Source: Kofleriaceae bacterium (lineage in GTDB: Bacteria > Myxococcota_A > Polyangia > Haliangiales > Haliangiaceae). Taken from it: a stretch of 45,322 nucleotides of DNA. Both the position numbers and the translations under genes were made by a program. Every line of letters begins with the position of its first letter. Within the stretch, counting starts at the first letter, position 1. Below the pieces are notes generated by a model. It was not told the DNA's origin. It saw nothing but the letters and a program-made list of their open reading frames with translations, and did not search any database. This document shows, one piece after another, positions 16,340 to 24,888 of this stretch. The stretch covers positions 1-45,322 of the forward strand of contig JANXOP010000368.1 in NCBI GenBank assembly GCA_025357755.1, given 5' to 3'.

Positions 16340-17175
16340 GTCACGCCGCAGCACTGCTCGGACAGCCGCCACAACTTGAGCGCTTCGCGATCATCGCGCG
16401 CCCAGCGCGAGGGCTTGGTCGGCTTTTCGTTCGCGAAGTACAGCCCGCTCGCACCTTCGAGCTGCGGCGAGCTCGCCACGAACACCGACGTCCGCGCGCC
16501 CTGTGCGACGGTCTTGAGCAGCGGCCGCGCGAGCTTCGCGACGGTGCGATACAGCGCCGAGCCGGTCTGCCCGAAGTTGCTCGCGACCGCACCGGGATGG
16601 AGCGAATTCGAGGTCACATTCTGCGCGGCGAGGCGGCGCGCCGATTCGCGCGCGAACCAGATGTTGCACAGCTTCGCCGTGCCGTAGACCGCGTTCTGGC
16701 CGCGCCAGCGCTGCATCGTAGCGAGGTCGTCCCAGACGAACGAGGCCATGCGATGCGCTGCCGACGAGACGGTCACGATCCGCGCGGGTGCACTCGCCGC
16801 GAGCAGATCCTTGAGCTCGTAGGTCAGGAGGAACGCCGCGAGGTGATCGAGTGCGAAGGTCTTCTCGAAGCCATCGACCGTGAGCTCGCGCGCACCGTGG
16901 ATGCCACCCGCGTTGTTGATCAAGACATCGAGGCGCGAGCACCGCTTGCGGATCTCGGCACCCGCCGCGCGGACCGCGGCGAGCGAGTACAGGTCCGCGA
17001 CCACGGTGTCGTGGGCCACGTTCGCGAGCGCGGCATCGGCCTTCGCCGGATCCCGAACGATCGCGATGATGTGCGCCCCCATCGCGGAGAGCGCCTTCGC
17101 GGTCTCGAGCCCGATCCCCGCGCTCGCGCCGGTGATCGCTACAGTCTTGCCGGCCATGAGGCTCACGGGCGCCAC
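16330..17175 (-). CDS. Short-chain dehydrogenase/reductase (retinol-dehydrogenase-like)
   Basis: A cytoplasmic NAD(P)-dependent oxidoreductase. TGASAGIG is the nucleotide-binding motif, NNAG follows beta-4, VSSAAHR holds the catalytic Ser, and VYGTAKLCN the catalytic Tyr and Lys. The long insert MASFVWDDL between Ser and Tyr and the TSNSLHPGAV block are typical of the retinol dehydrogenase/WWOX-like SDRs. The substrate is unknown. The start chosen is GTG at 17175, 4 nt after AAGGAG (17180-17185); ATG at 17157 directly before AGKTVAITG and TTG at 17205 are alternatives. The downstream cytochrome gene starts before its stop codon, so they are probably co-transcribed. Confidence 0.87.
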   Translation of the reverse strand: MAPVSLMAGKTVAITGASAGIGLETAKALSAMGAHIIAIVRDPAKADAALANVAHDTVVADLYSLAAVRAAGAEIRKRCSRLDVLINNAGGIHGARELTVDGFEKTFALDHLAAFLLTYELKDLLAASAPARIVTVSSAAHRMASFVWDDLATMQRWRGQNAVYGTAKLCNIWFARESARRLAAQNVTSNSLHPGAVASNFGQTGSALYRTVAKLARPLLKTVAQGARTSVFVASSPQLEGASGLYFANEKPTKPSRWARDDREALKLWRLSEQCCGVTWA

Positions 17176-17179
17176 CTTA

Positions 17180-17185
17180 CTCCTT
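17180..17185 (-). promoter_or_regulatory. Shine-Dalgarno AAGGAG for the short-chain dehydrogenase
   Basis: A strong AAGGAG on the minus strand, unusual in this window where most starts lack one. It is 4 nt from GTG 17175 and 22 nt from ATG 17157, so it favours the GTG. Confidence 0.5.
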
Positions 17186-17200
17186 AGGCCCAGGAATCGA

Positions 17201-17206
17201 TACAAT
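17201..17206 (+). promoter_or_regulatory. Candidate -10 element (TACAAT), leaderless
   Basis: TACAAT lies 7 nt before the ATG of the small unknown gene at 17214. This is the best match to the bacterial -10 consensus in the window and supports that ATG as both transcription and translation start. Confidence 0.5.
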
Positions 17207-17213
17207 CTGGGCG

Positions 17214-17609
17214 ATGGCCGATAGCGCTCAGGTTCACTACTTGTTCAAGTTGTTCGTCGGGTCGCTCGACGATGCGGGTCACATCACCGAGGTCGCCAAG
17301 CAGGTGAACGAGTGGGCCGCCAAGGACAAGGTGGCCGTCAAGAGCGTCGGCGCCGCCGTTGCCAAGGGCAAGCTGATGCTGACCATCGGCTACCGCGACG
17401 ACGAGGAGCCCTACGAGGTCGCGCTGCATTCGAGCAAGATCGGGCGGGTCGGCCCGCTCGACGGTGACGAGCAGCAGCGGTTCACCCGTGCCATCGTGGC
17501 CGGAGGCAATAACTGGCCACCCGTCCTGGGGCACGCCCTCTACGTAACGAAGGACGGCGATCTCTATTTGGTCGTGCTATCGCTCGTCGAGCCGCCGCGC
17601 GAAGAGTAG
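17214..17609 (+). CDS. Conserved-looking small protein of unknown function, upstream of a kinase
   Basis: A 131-residue soluble protein that I do not recognise. It has no signal peptide or membrane segment. The N-terminal half holds YLFKLFVGSLDDAGHITEV, which reads as an alternating strand and helix; the middle has GKLMLTIGYRDDEEPYEV and the C-terminal part LYVTKDGDLYLVVLSLV, giving an alpha+beta domain with three or four strands. Its stop is 4 nt before the TTG of the zinc-finger/TPR kinase, so the two are almost certainly one transcription unit and the protein may be a partner or substrate of that kinase (inference). The ATG is supported by a -10 element 7 nt upstream. Confidence 0.7.
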   Translation: MADSAQVHYLFKLFVGSLDDAGHITEVAKQVNEWAAKDKVAVKSVGAAVAKGKLMLTIGYRDDEEPYEVALHSSKIGRVGPLDGDEQQRFTRAIVAGGNNWPPVLGHALYVTKDGDLYLVVLSLVEPPREE

Positions 17610-17613
17610 CCCC

Positions 17614-20418
17614 TTGCCCTGCCCCAACGACGAAACGTTAGCCGCCATGGTCGAGCGCTCGCTCGATCCGGCGCGTTTCGGCGAGCTCGAGGTCCACCTC
17701 GATAGCTGCCCCCACTGTCGCAAGATGGTCGCGGCCTTGGCGCTCGGCTCGCGCCCCGCGAACGAGGTCCCAGCGGTCCCGTTCGCGGAGCTGGGGCTCG
17801 CAGCGAACACCGTGATCCACGATCGCTACGAGGTCGGCACCGAGCTCGGCCACGGCGGCATGGGCACGGTCTACCTCGCGCACGATCGCTCGCTCGGTCG
17901 CGATGTCGCCCTGAAGTTACATCGCACGGGCTCGGTCGGCGATCGGCTGCAGCGCGAAGCGGTCGCGATGGCGAGGCTCGCGCATCCGAATGTGGTGAAC
18001 GTGTTCGAAGTCGCGATGCACGACGACCGGATGTTCGTCGCGATGGAGTACGTCAAGGGCGGCACGTTGCGCAGCTGGCTCGCCGCCGAGCCCCGGCGCT
18101 GGCGCGACACGGTCGCGATGCTGATCGAAGCCGGGCGCGGGCTCGCGGCCGCGCACGCCGCCGGCCTCGTCCATCGCGACTTCAAACCCGAGAACATCCT
18201 CGTCGGTGAAGACGGGCGCCCGCGGGTCGGCGATTTCGGGCTCGCTCGCACCGATCACGCCGCGTTGCCTGCCGAGCCGGAGGCGCTAGAGGACGCGCTC
18301 GCGCTCGCGCTCACCGTCACCGGGGGCGTGTCGGGCACGCCGGCTTACATGGCACCCGAGCAGCTCGATGGCGCGAGCGTCGATGCGCGCAGCGATCAAT
18401 TCGCGTTCGCGATCGTCGCGTGGGAGGCACTCTACGGCAAGCGCCCGTTCGCCGGCACCACGCTCGCGGCGCTGCGCGAATCGATCGCGAGGCACGGGCA
18501 AGGGCACGGGCACGGGTACGAGCTCGTCGCTCCCGCGTCGCCGGTCCCCGACCGCGTGCGCGCGGTGATCGAGCGCGGCCTCGAGCACGAGCCCGCCAAG
18601 CGGTTCCCCGACATGACGGCGATGTTGAGTGCGCTGCGCGTGGCCGCGACCCCACGCACCGCTCGCACCATCGTCGCGGCCGGCGTGGCGCTGCTCGCGG
18701 TCAGCGCCGGCGCGCTGGTCATCTACGGCACGATCGCGTCACGCCAGCGCGCGGCGACGTGCGAGCTCGCCGCGGATCGCGTCGCCGCGGCCTGGTCGCC
18801 GATCCTCCGTGCGACCACGGAGGTCGCGTTCCTCAGGTCGGGCCGGCCGACGGCCGCAGCGTCCTTCGAGCGGACCGCACAGGCGCTCGATCGGTACGGA
18901 ACGGTGCTCGCGAACCAAGCGCGCGCGGTCTGCCGCGACACCGAGCAGACCGCACGCGAGCGGTCCGCGCGCACGAGCTGTCTCGAGGGTCGGCGCTCGG
19001 AGCTCGGCGCGGTCGTCGCGGCGCTCGCGACGGCGGCTCCCGACACCGTGGTCCGCGCGCCCGATGCCGCGTGGGCCTTGTGGGATCCGAAGCCGTGCAG
19101 CGATCCCAGAGACCTCGGCGCGCCGACGCTGGCGCCGCTGGCGCCCGGCGATGCGACCACGCTCGCGACCCTGCACGCGGCACTCGATGTCGGTGACTTC
19201 AGGCGCGGGCTCGCGATCGGCCTACCGTTCCTCGCCGAGGCGCACGACCACAAGGATGCGAACCTCGAGCTCGCGATCGCCGGCCTCGTCGCCGAGCTCC
19301 AAGCCGATGTGGACGAACCAGCCTCGATCGCGATGTTCAATCGCACCGAGGCGCTCGCCGAGACGCTCGGCCGCGACCTCGAGGCCGCCCGCGCGCTCGA
19401 TGCGCTCGCACGCGCCTCGGGCGTCGGAACGCACGAGCGCCTCGCCGCGCACCACCAGATCGATCTCGCGCGCGCGAAGCTCGCGCGGATCGGCGGCAAT
19501 CCGATCCTCGAGAGCCACATCCTGTTGACCGAGGCCCAGGTCCTCACCGACGAGACCCGGCTCGGCGAGGCCGACAAGGCGATGCGCGCGTCGATCGAGC
19601 TGATGGAGAAGACGTACGGCACCGAGCACCCGAACCTCGCCAGCGCGTACGGCGCGCTCGCGCAGATCGAGCTCGAGGCGGGCAAGGACGCGCGAGCCTC
19701 GGCGCAGCGAGCGCTCGAGATCGCCCAGCACACGCTCGATGCCGATCATCCGACCGTCGCGGGCGCGAAGATGACGCTCGCGCAGGCGATGCTCCGAGCG
19801 CATCGCAACGACGACGCGCGCCGCTTATTCCAGGAGGCCGATGTCTCGTTCGAAAAGGACTACGGCGCGATCGATCCGCGGCGCGCCGCGATCCAGGGCA
19901 ACCTCGGCGAGCTCGCACTCGCCGAGCAGCGATGGACCGATGCGGCGGCGAGCTTCACGATCGCGCGCGACGTGCTCGCGCAGGTCGCCGGGCCCGAGGG
20001 CTTGAGCGTCGCGGGACCGGAGCGCGATCTTTCGGTCGCCTATGTCGCGCTGCACCGGTTCGACGAGGCGCTCGCGCATGCGAGCCGTGCGGTCGCGATC
20101 ATCGAGAAGGCCGGTCCCGATGGCGAGCCTCGCCTGCCGGGTGCGCTCGAGGATCTGTGCGAGGTCCACCTCGCGCGCGACAAGCCAGCCGAGTGCTTGC
20201 CGCTCGCCACGCGCGCGGTCGCGCTGATCGAAGGCCGTGGCAAGGACGCCGATCCGCAGGAGCTCGCCGACGGCCGCTACCTGATCGCGCGTGCGATGTG
20301 GGACGGAAAGCAGGATCGAGTGCGCGCGCGTGCCCTCGCCGTGCGCGCGCAGGCCGAGGCGCCCGACACCGAACGCCAGCAGGTCGTCGCGACTTGGCTA
20401 CGAGCGCATCCGCTGTAG
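17614..20418 (+). CDS. Membrane serine/threonine protein kinase with zinc-finger head and TPR tail
   Basis: A 934-residue protein. Residues 1-45 form a zinc-finger like those of anti-sigma factors (CPND at the N-terminus, then HLDSCPHC); this supports the TTG start, since an internal ATG at 17647 would lose the first cysteine. A complete kinase domain follows from about 70 to 340: GHGGMGTVY, ATP lysine in DVALKL, HRDFKPEN and GDFGLAR, with GTPAYMAPEQL in the activation segment. A single membrane helix lies near 352-373, and the extracytoplasmic part (about 375-934) consists of helical repeats of the TPR/Kinesin-light-chain type (HPNLASAYGALAQIELEAG; HPTVAGAKMTLAQAM). It should sense something outside through the TPRs and phosphorylate proteins inside. 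Intact catalytic residues set it apart from the two pseudokinases. Confidence 0.92.
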   Translation: MPCPNDETLAAMVERSLDPARFGELEVHLDSCPHCRKMVAALALGSRPANEVPAVPFAELGLAANTVIHDRYEVGTELGHGGMGTVYLAHDRSLGRDVALKLHRTGSVGDRLQREAVAMARLAHPNVVNVFEVAMHDDRMFVAMEYVKGGTLRSWLAAEPRRWRDTVAMLIEAGRGLAAAHAAGLVHRDFKPENILVGEDGRPRVGDFGLARTDHAALPAEPEALEDALALALTVTGGVSGTPAYMAPEQLDGASVDARSDQFAFAIVAWEALYGKRPFAGTTLAALRESIARHGQGHGHGYELVAPASPVPDRVRAVIERGLEHEPAKRFPDMTAMLSALRVAATPRTARTIVAAGVALLAVSAGALVIYGTIASRQRAATCELAADRVAAAWSPILRATTEVAFLRSGRPTAAASFERTAQALDRYGTVLANQARAVCRDTEQTARERSARTSCLEGRRSELGAVVAALATAAPDTVVRAPDAAWALWDPKPCSDPRDLGAPTLAPLAPGDATTLATLHAALDVGDFRRGLAIGLPFLAEAHDHKDANLELAIAGLVAELQADVDEPASIAMFNRTEALAETLGRDLEAARALDALARASGVGTHERLAAHHQIDLARAKLARIGGNPILESHILLTEAQVLTDETRLGEADKAMRASIELMEKTYGTEHPNLASAYGALAQIELEAGKDARASAQRALEIAQHTLDADHPTVAGAKMTLAQAMLRAHRNDDARRLFQEADVSFEKDYGAIDPRRAAIQGNLGELALAEQRWTDAAASFTIARDVLAQVAGPEGLSVAGPERDLSVAYVALHRFDEALAHASRAVAIIEKAGPDGEPRLPGALEDLCEVHLARDKPAECLPLATRAVALIEGRGKDADPQELADGRYLIARAMWDGKQDRVRARALAVRAQAEAPDTERQQVVATWLRAHPL

Positions 20419-20426
20419 CTACTGCG

Positions 20427-21515
20427 TCAGTCGATCACGATCACGTAGTCGAACCTCGCGGTCGTGCCCCAGGTCGCGAGACCGATGCCAGGCGCCATGA
20501 GGAGCTGCCCGCCGTGGGTATAGGTGTGGCTCGTGCCCGAGGGGCCTTCTTCGGGGAAGGTGCAAAGTGTCTGAGCTGGCGAAAGGGTCGTCGAGGCGTG
20601 GGCCACGTAGGTGGCGGTGTAGCCCGCGATCAGCGGCGGGTTGTCGGCGGTGGTCTTCGCAAAGGTTCCGCCCGTCCCGTCCCAGTACGTGGCTGCATCG
20701 TTCGACTTGGTGGGCGAGTTGCTCTCCATCTCCTCCCCGCATCCGACCGCGGTCCCGAAATCCATGGTGCTCGCGTTGCGCGTCATCGCGGTCAGGACCA
20801 TCGAGGCTCGCTGGGAGAACATCGGATCGACCTCGCCATACGTGACGTGCGTGGTGACATAGGTCGCGGTCCCCGGAGCTCCGGCGCTATCGAGCCAGAG
20901 CACCGCGAGGTTGCTCTGGCCCTGCTGGACGAGCTGACCATTTGCGACCGTGAAGCTCGCGCCGGTTCCCCCCTGGTGCCACGCCGAAATCTCGGTCGGT
21001 TCGGCGAACGGGAGGAACAAGATGATCTTGTCGCCGGCCGTCGCGAGATGCGGATCACAAACATCGCCAACGAGGTCGTGGTCTTGATCGGCTTGATCCG
21101 CGTTCTTCACGTGCGGGCAGTTGTCGCAAGCATCGCCGAGCAGGTCACCATCTTCGTCGTGTTGCGTGGCATTGGCCACCGTCGGGCAGTTGTCGCACGC
21201 GTCGCCGCGACCATCCGCGTCCGTATCGGCTTGATCGGCATTCGCGTTCGCGACGCAGTTATCGACGCTATCGCGCACGCCATCGCCATCGCTGTCTTGG
21301 TCGCCGGTCGTGACGCACGCTCCACCGAGGCGGTCACCGGCGGTCGGATCGTAGCGCTGGCCGGTGTCGCAGCTCGGATCCGCGAAGCTACAGAACCCTG
21401 TCGGCTGGCACGTCCCGGCTGCAGCGCCGCTGCGACATTGCGCGGTTTCGGTGCAGGCGAAGGTCGCGCCGGCCGAGCAGCCGGTCGCGAACACCAACAC
21501 GAGCGCGACCCTCAC
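20427..21515 (-). CDS. Lipoprotein with thrombospondin type-3 calcium repeats
   Basis: A 362-residue surface or periplasmic lipoprotein. The GTG start gives a short signal peptide with lipobox ATGC (Cys13). A Cys-rich segment follows, then thrombospondin type-3 repeats ([54 protein letters not shown]) at about 70-155, each a calcium-binding Asp string. The C-terminal 200 residues are beta-rich ([22 protein letters not shown]) and look like a concanavalin A-like or jelly-roll domain. The same layout occurs in the lipoprotein at 24885-25931. Adhesion or ligand binding is inferred. A -10 hexamer TAGACT lies 6 nt before the start. It converges with the kinase gene 8 nt away. Confidence 0.85.
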   Translation of the reverse strand: MRVALVLVFATGCSAGATFACTETAQCRSGAAAGTCQPTGFCSFADPSCDTGQRYDPTAGDRLGGACVTTGDQDSDGDGVRDSVDNCVANANADQADTDADGRGDACDNCPTVANATQHDEDGDLLGDACDNCPHVKNADQADQDHDLVGDVCDPHLATAGDKIILFLPFAEPTEISAWHQGGTGASFTVANGQLVQQGQSNLAVLWLDSAGAPGTATYVTTHVTYGEVDPMFSQRASMVLTAMTRNASTMDFGTAVGCGEEMESNSPTKSNDAATYWDGTGGTFAKTTADNPPLIAGYTATYVAHASTTLSPAQTLCTFPEEGPSGTSHTYTHGGQLLMAPGIGLATWGTTARFDYVIVID

Positions 21516-21521
21516 CCGACG

Positions 21522-21527
21522 AGTCTA
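21522..21527 (-). promoter_or_regulatory. Candidate -10 element (TAGACT), leaderless
   Basis: TAGACT on the minus strand, 6 nt before the GTG of the calcium-repeat lipoprotein at 21515. It falls between that gene and the ruvB stop. Confidence 0.4.
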
Positions 21528-21539
21528 CAGCGAGAATCG

Positions 21540-22655
21540 CTAGAACAGCCGGCCCTGATTGCCAGCACCACCGGTCGGTGCCTTGCTCGGCGCGACCAGG
21601 CCCATGTGCTGGAATCCCGCCGCCGTGGCGATGCGACCGCGCGGGGTCCGCGAGATGAAGCCGACCTGGAGCAGGAACGGCTCGACCACCTCCTCGAGCG
21701 TGCCGCGCTCCTCGGACAGCGAGGCGGCGATCGATTCGATGCCGACCGGACCACCGTCGAAGCGCTCGCAGATCGAGGACAGATATCCGCGATCGAGAGA
21801 ATCGAGCCCCGCATGATCGACGGCGAGCCGGTCGAGCGAGGATCCCGCGATCGAGCCATCGATCGAGCCATCGCTCTCCATCTTCGCGAAGTCGCGAACC
21901 CGGCGAAGCAGGCGGTTCGCGATGCGCGGCGTACCCCGCGAGCGCCGCGCGATTTCGGTCGCGCCGTCATCATCGATCTCGATGTCGATCAAACGCGCCG
22001 AGCGCTTCACGATCGCCTTCATATCCGGCAGGTCGTAGTAGCGGAGCTGCCAGTGGAACCCGAAGCGATCGAGGAGCGGCGCCGATAGCAGGCCCATCCG
22101 CGTGGTCGCGCCGAGCAGCGTGAACCGCGGCAACTGCATGGTCACCGCCTTCGCGTGCGGACCGTCGCCGATGAAGAGGTCGAAGCGAAAATCCTCCATC
22201 GCGGGATAGAGGTTCTCCTCGATCACCGGGTGCAGCCGGTGGATCTCGTCGATGAACAGCGCATCCCCCTCGCCGAGGTTGGTGAGCAGCGCCGCGAGCT
22301 TGCCCTTGTGATCGATCGCGGGGCCCGAGCTGACGTGCAGGTTGACGCCCATCTCGGTCGCGATCACGTGCGCGAGCGTGGTCTTGCCGAGGCCCGGCGG
22401 CCCCGCGAACAGGAAGTGATCGAGCGTCCACTTGCCCTGCTTCGCCGCGCCGACGGCGACCTTCAAGTTCTCGATCAGATCGCGCTGACCGATGTACTCG
22501 TCGAAGTTGCGCGGGCGCAGCGCGGTTTGCCACGCACGCTCGGTGTTGCGCTCGGTCGCACCGATCTCGCGCGGCCCGTCGCCACCGTCGCCACCTTCAC
22601 CACCCTCACCACCGTTGTTGCCGCCGGTACCGTCCGTGTGCTTCTTGCGCGCCAT
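21540..22655 (-). CDS. ruvB: Holliday junction branch migration ATPase RuvB
   Basis: A 371-residue AAA+ motor that drives branch migration with RuvA. Walker A is GPPGLGKTT, Walker B is FIDEIHR, sensor 1 lies in LLGATTRMG, sensor 2/arginine in RGTPRIANRLLRRVRDFA, and the winged helix ends TPRGRIATAAGF. The first 32 residues are an unusual Gly/Asp/Glu-rich leader (short GGE and GGD repeats) that ordinary RuvB proteins lack; the conserved protein begins near ALRPRNFDEYIGQ. The ATG overlaps the ruvA stop (TGATG). The C-terminus also carries a short Pro/Gly tail. Order ruvC-ruvA-ruvB is the classical one. Confidence 0.97.
   Translation of the reverse strand: MARKKHTDGTGGNNGGEGGEGGDGGDGPREIGATERNTERAWQTALRPRNFDEYIGQRDLIENLKVAVGAAKQGKWTLDHFLFAGPPGLGKTTLAHVIATEMGVNLHVSSGPAIDHKGKLAALLTNLGEGDALFIDEIHRLHPVIEENLYPAMEDFRFDLFIGDGPHAKAVTMQLPRFTLLGATTRMGLLSAPLLDRFGFHWQLRYYDLPDMKAIVKRSARLIDIEIDDDGATEIARRSRGTPRIANRLLRRVRDFAKMESDGSIDGSIAGSSLDRLAVDHAGLDSLDRGYLSSICERFDGGPVGIESIAASLSEERGTLEEVVEPFLLQVGFISRTPRGRIATAAGFQHMGLVAPSKAPTGGAGNQGRLF
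22581..22625. repeat. Imperfect CCACC-based short tandem repeat in the ruvB 5' end
   Basis: Four 9-nt units beginning CCACC(g/t/c) encode the Gly-Gly-Glu/Asp leader of RuvB on the minus strand. Such a repeat can expand or contract in steps of three codons without breaking the frame. Confidence 0.6.
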
Positions 22656-23296
22656 CAGCGAGGCATGCTCCGCAGGGCCTGGCGCAGCAGCCCTTCGATC
22701 GTCGCCTCGGGCGTGATCGCGAGATCGACGACGGCGGCCTCGGCTTCGTTCGGGCTCCAGCCCATCCCGACGAGCGCGCCGCGTACCTCATCGACCAACG
22801 GATGGCCGGTCGATTTGCCCTTGCGCATCGGCTTGACGAGCGAGCCTGCCAGCGCCGGCCGCAGGGCGCCCGATGCGTCCCAGCCGAGCATCAACTCTTC
22901 GCACTTCTCGTGAAGCTCGACGACCAGGAGCTCGGCGGTCTTCTTGCCGACGCCCTTGATCCGTGTGAGCCCCGCGACATCTTCACGTGCGATCAGCGCC
23001 GCCATGTCGTGCGGGCTCGAGCCCGACAGGATCGCGATCGCGGTCGACGGGCCGACGTTCTTCACCGTGATCAACAGATCGAACAGGGCGCGCTCCTGTC
23101 CATCGATGAAGCCGAACAGCGAGAGCCGGTTCTCGGTGGAGTGCGTGAAGATCTTGAGCGTGACGCGCTCGCCCTCCGCCGGCAGCCCCGCGAGCGTGTA
23201 CGCCGACACGATCACGTCGTAGCCGACGCCATTGCAATCGACGGTCACGTTCGGCGGATCGCGTTCGATCAACGTCCCTTCGAGTCTCGCGATCAT
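22655..23296 (-). CDS. ruvA: Holliday junction branch migration protein RuvA
   Basis: A 213-residue RuvA, slightly longer than the E. coli protein (203). Domain I starts MIARLEGTLIERDPPNVTVDCNGVGYDV; the helix-hairpin-helix motifs are in LFDLLITVKNVGPSTAIAIL and LTRIKGVGKKTAELLVVEL; the C-terminal domain III that contacts RuvB is MGWSPNEAEAAVVDLAI. RuvA binds four-way junctions as a tetramer and loads RuvB. It starts 1 nt after the ruvC stop and overlaps ruvB by one base, so the three genes form one transcript. Confidence 0.97.
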   Translation of the reverse strand: MIARLEGTLIERDPPNVTVDCNGVGYDVIVSAYTLAGLPAEGERVTLKIFTHSTENRLSLFGFIDGQERALFDLLITVKNVGPSTAIAILSGSSPHDMAALIAREDVAGLTRIKGVGKKTAELLVVELHEKCEELMLGWDASGALRPALAGSLVKPMRKGKSTGHPLVDEVRGALVGMGWSPNEAEAAVVDLAITPEATIEGLLRQALRSMPR

Positions 23297-23297
23297 C

Positions 23298-23840
23298 TCA
23301 CGTGCCTGCCTTCGGCGGACGTCTTACCAGTTTTGCGGCCGGCCGCACCGCGCTCACCAACTTCGCGACCGTGGGCGCCATCGTTCGCCCGTGCGTGATC
23401 GCGACCGCGAGAGCATCGGTGGCATCGGCGCGCGGCAATGTCTTGAGGCCGATCAACACCTGGACCATGCGCGCGACCTGGCCCTTGTCGGCGCCACCGG
23501 TGCCGGTCACCGCCTTCTTCACGACCGTCGGCGCGTAGGAGGCAACCCGCAAGCCGCACAAGCCCATCACCGCGAGCGCCATGCCGCGCGCTTGCGCGAG
23601 CGCGAGCGCGCTGCGCGGGTTCTGGTACGTGAACACATCTTCGACCGCGCAGACGTTCGGTGCGAGCTCGTCGATCACCTCGCGGAGGCCGCGCGCGATC
23701 TCACCGAGTCGCGCTTCCATCGCGTGGCCCGCGGGTGCCGAAAGGATGCCGCACTCGACGTAGCGAAGCGCACCGGCATCGTCGTCGATGACCCCGTAGC
23801 CGCAGAACCGGCTACCGGGGTCGAGGCCCAGAATCCGCAC
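23298..23840 (-). CDS. ruvC: Crossover junction endodeoxyribonuclease RuvC
   Basis: A 180-residue Holliday junction resolvase. The acidic metal site is formed by Asp7 (LGLDPGS), the Glu in AVEDVF and the late aspartates in RADATDALAVAI; the region FTYQNPRSALALAQARG is the conserved DNA-binding segment. The enzyme cuts opposite strands at a junction brought to it by RuvAB. A basic tail of about 25 residues follows the conserved core. GTG start, with TAGGGT 6 nt upstream as a candidate -10 element, so the message is probably leaderless. First gene of ruvCAB. Confidence 0.97.
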   Translation of the reverse strand: MRILGLDPGSRFCGYGVIDDDAGALRYVECGILSAPAGHAMEARLGEIARGLREVIDELAPNVCAVEDVFTYQNPRSALALAQARGMALAVMGLCGLRVASYAPTVVKKAVTGTGGADKGQVARMVQVLIGLKTLPRADATDALAVAITHGRTMAPTVAKLVSAVRPAAKLVRRPPKAGT

Positions 23841-23846
23841 GCCCTC

Positions 23847-23852
23847 ACCCTA
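23847..23852 (-). promoter_or_regulatory. Candidate -10 element (TAGGGT) for ruvCAB, leaderless
   Basis: TAGGGT on the minus strand, 6 nt before the ruvC GTG. It shares a 64-nt intergenic region with the divergent -10 at 23892. Confidence 0.45.
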
Positions 23853-23891
23853 CTCCAAGCCGATGACATCGCGCCAGAATGCGCAAAATGC

Positions 23892-23897
23892 TACCCT
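23892..23897 (+). promoter_or_regulatory. Candidate -10 element (TACCCT), leaderless
   Basis: TACCCT lies 7 nt before GTG 23905 and so supports that codon, rather than the upstream ATG at 23863, as the start of the TPR/PEGA-like gene. Confidence 0.4.
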
Positions 23898-23904
23898 TTT
23901 CGAG

Positions 23905-24888
23905 GTGAGGATCGGGCTCGGGATCTGCTTGGCGTTGGGGCTAGCGCACGTCGCGCTCGCCGGACCCGCAGGCCCCGCGGCGACCGATAAGGCCGAGGCG
24001 GACCGGCTCTTCGATGAGGGCCGCGAGCTGTTCACCTCCGGCGATCGTGTGCAGGCGTGCAAGCTGTTCGAGCTCAGCCTGCGCAAAGATCCGCGCGCGG
24101 TCGGGACGATGCTGAACCTCGGGCTATGCCGCGAAGAAGGCGGCGCCGTCGCCTCCGCTACCCGGTTCTACGCCGAGGCCCGCGACCGCGCGCACGATCA
24201 GAAGCTCGCAGAGCACCAGGCCGCCGCGGAGCGCAAGCTCGCGATGCTCGCACCCCGCGTGCCCCACCTGAAGATCGTGTTGCCGCCGAACACGCCACCG
24301 ACCACTCGCGTGATCGTCGATGACCTCGTGCTCGCACTCGATCAGCTCGGAGACGTTTCGGTCGATCCGGGACAGCGCACGATCGTCGTCGCCGTACCCG
24401 ACAAGCTACCGTACGAGACCAAGGTGACGATCGCCGAAGCCGAGCATCGGATCGTCGTCGTGCCCGAGCTCCGAGGTGGCAAGACCGTGGTCGTCGCGAC
24501 CAGTCCACGCGCGCTCTACGGCAAGCTCACGCTCGTCGGTGGCGCGGTGATCGGCGCGACCGCGATCAGCCTCGGCTTGTACGGCGTGCACCTCTACTGG
24601 TCGCAGTTCCCGGCGGCCTCGCGCGACGGCACGGATGCGAACGAACCGGGCAAGAACTGCTTCACGTACACCGATCCGGTCCGCCTCGCGAGCCAGTACC
24701 ACTGCAATCCCCAGGGCGCTGCGCGACTGCGCACCGCCGATCGCTATGCCGCCGCGAGCACGTATCTCGGCATCGCGAGCGTCGTCGTGATGGGCGTCGG
24801 CGCGTACCTCTGGTACTCGGCCCCGAACCACCTCGCGCTCGATGTCGCGCCCGATCACGCGGGCCTCGCGCTCGCCGGCCGGTTCTAA
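23905..24888 (+). CDS. Exported TPR/PEGA-like protein with membrane helices
   Basis: From GTG 23905 the product has 327 residues and begins with a clean signal peptide (RIGLGICLALGLAHVALA). The upstream ATG at 23863 would add 14 polar residues before it. Residues about 25-100 form TPR-like helices (AEADRLFDEGRELFTSGD; GTMLNLGLCREEGG). A beta-rich middle (VIVDDLVLALDQLG; VAVPDKLPYETKV) resembles a PEGA domain. Two hydrophobic helices follow, near 200-225 (LTLVGGAVIGATAISLGLYG) and 285-305 (YLGIASVVVMGVGAYLW). This domain set is common in myxobacterial envelope proteins of unknown job. It converges with the calcium-repeat lipoprotein, with a 4-nt overlap. Confidence 0.75.
   Translation: MRIGLGICLALGLAHVALAGPAGPAATDKAEADRLFDEGRELFTSGDRVQACKLFELSLRKDPRAVGTMLNLGLCREEGGAVASATRFYAEARDRAHDQKLAEHQAAAERKLAMLAPRVPHLKIVLPPNTPPTTRVIVDDLVLALDQLGDVSVDPGQRTIVVAVPDKLPYETKVTIAEAEHRIVVVPELRGGKTVVVATSPRALYGKLTLVGGAVIGATAISLGLYGVHLYWSQFPAASRDGTDANEPGKNCFTYTDPVRLASQYHCNPQGAARLRTADRYAAASTYLGIASVVVMGVGAYLWYSAPNHLALDVAPDHAGLALAGRF

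Noticed and set aside
19932..22088. 718-codon plus-strand open frame across the kinase end, calcium lipoprotein and ruvB
   Set aside because: It is Arg-rich, lacks any recognisable domain and is antisense to RuvB and the lipoprotein; long shadow frames are expected in DNA this rich in G and C.
22581..22625. CRISPR-like or VNTR array
   Set aside because: Four imperfect 9-nt units inside coding sequence with no spacers; it is a Gly/acidic coding repeat.
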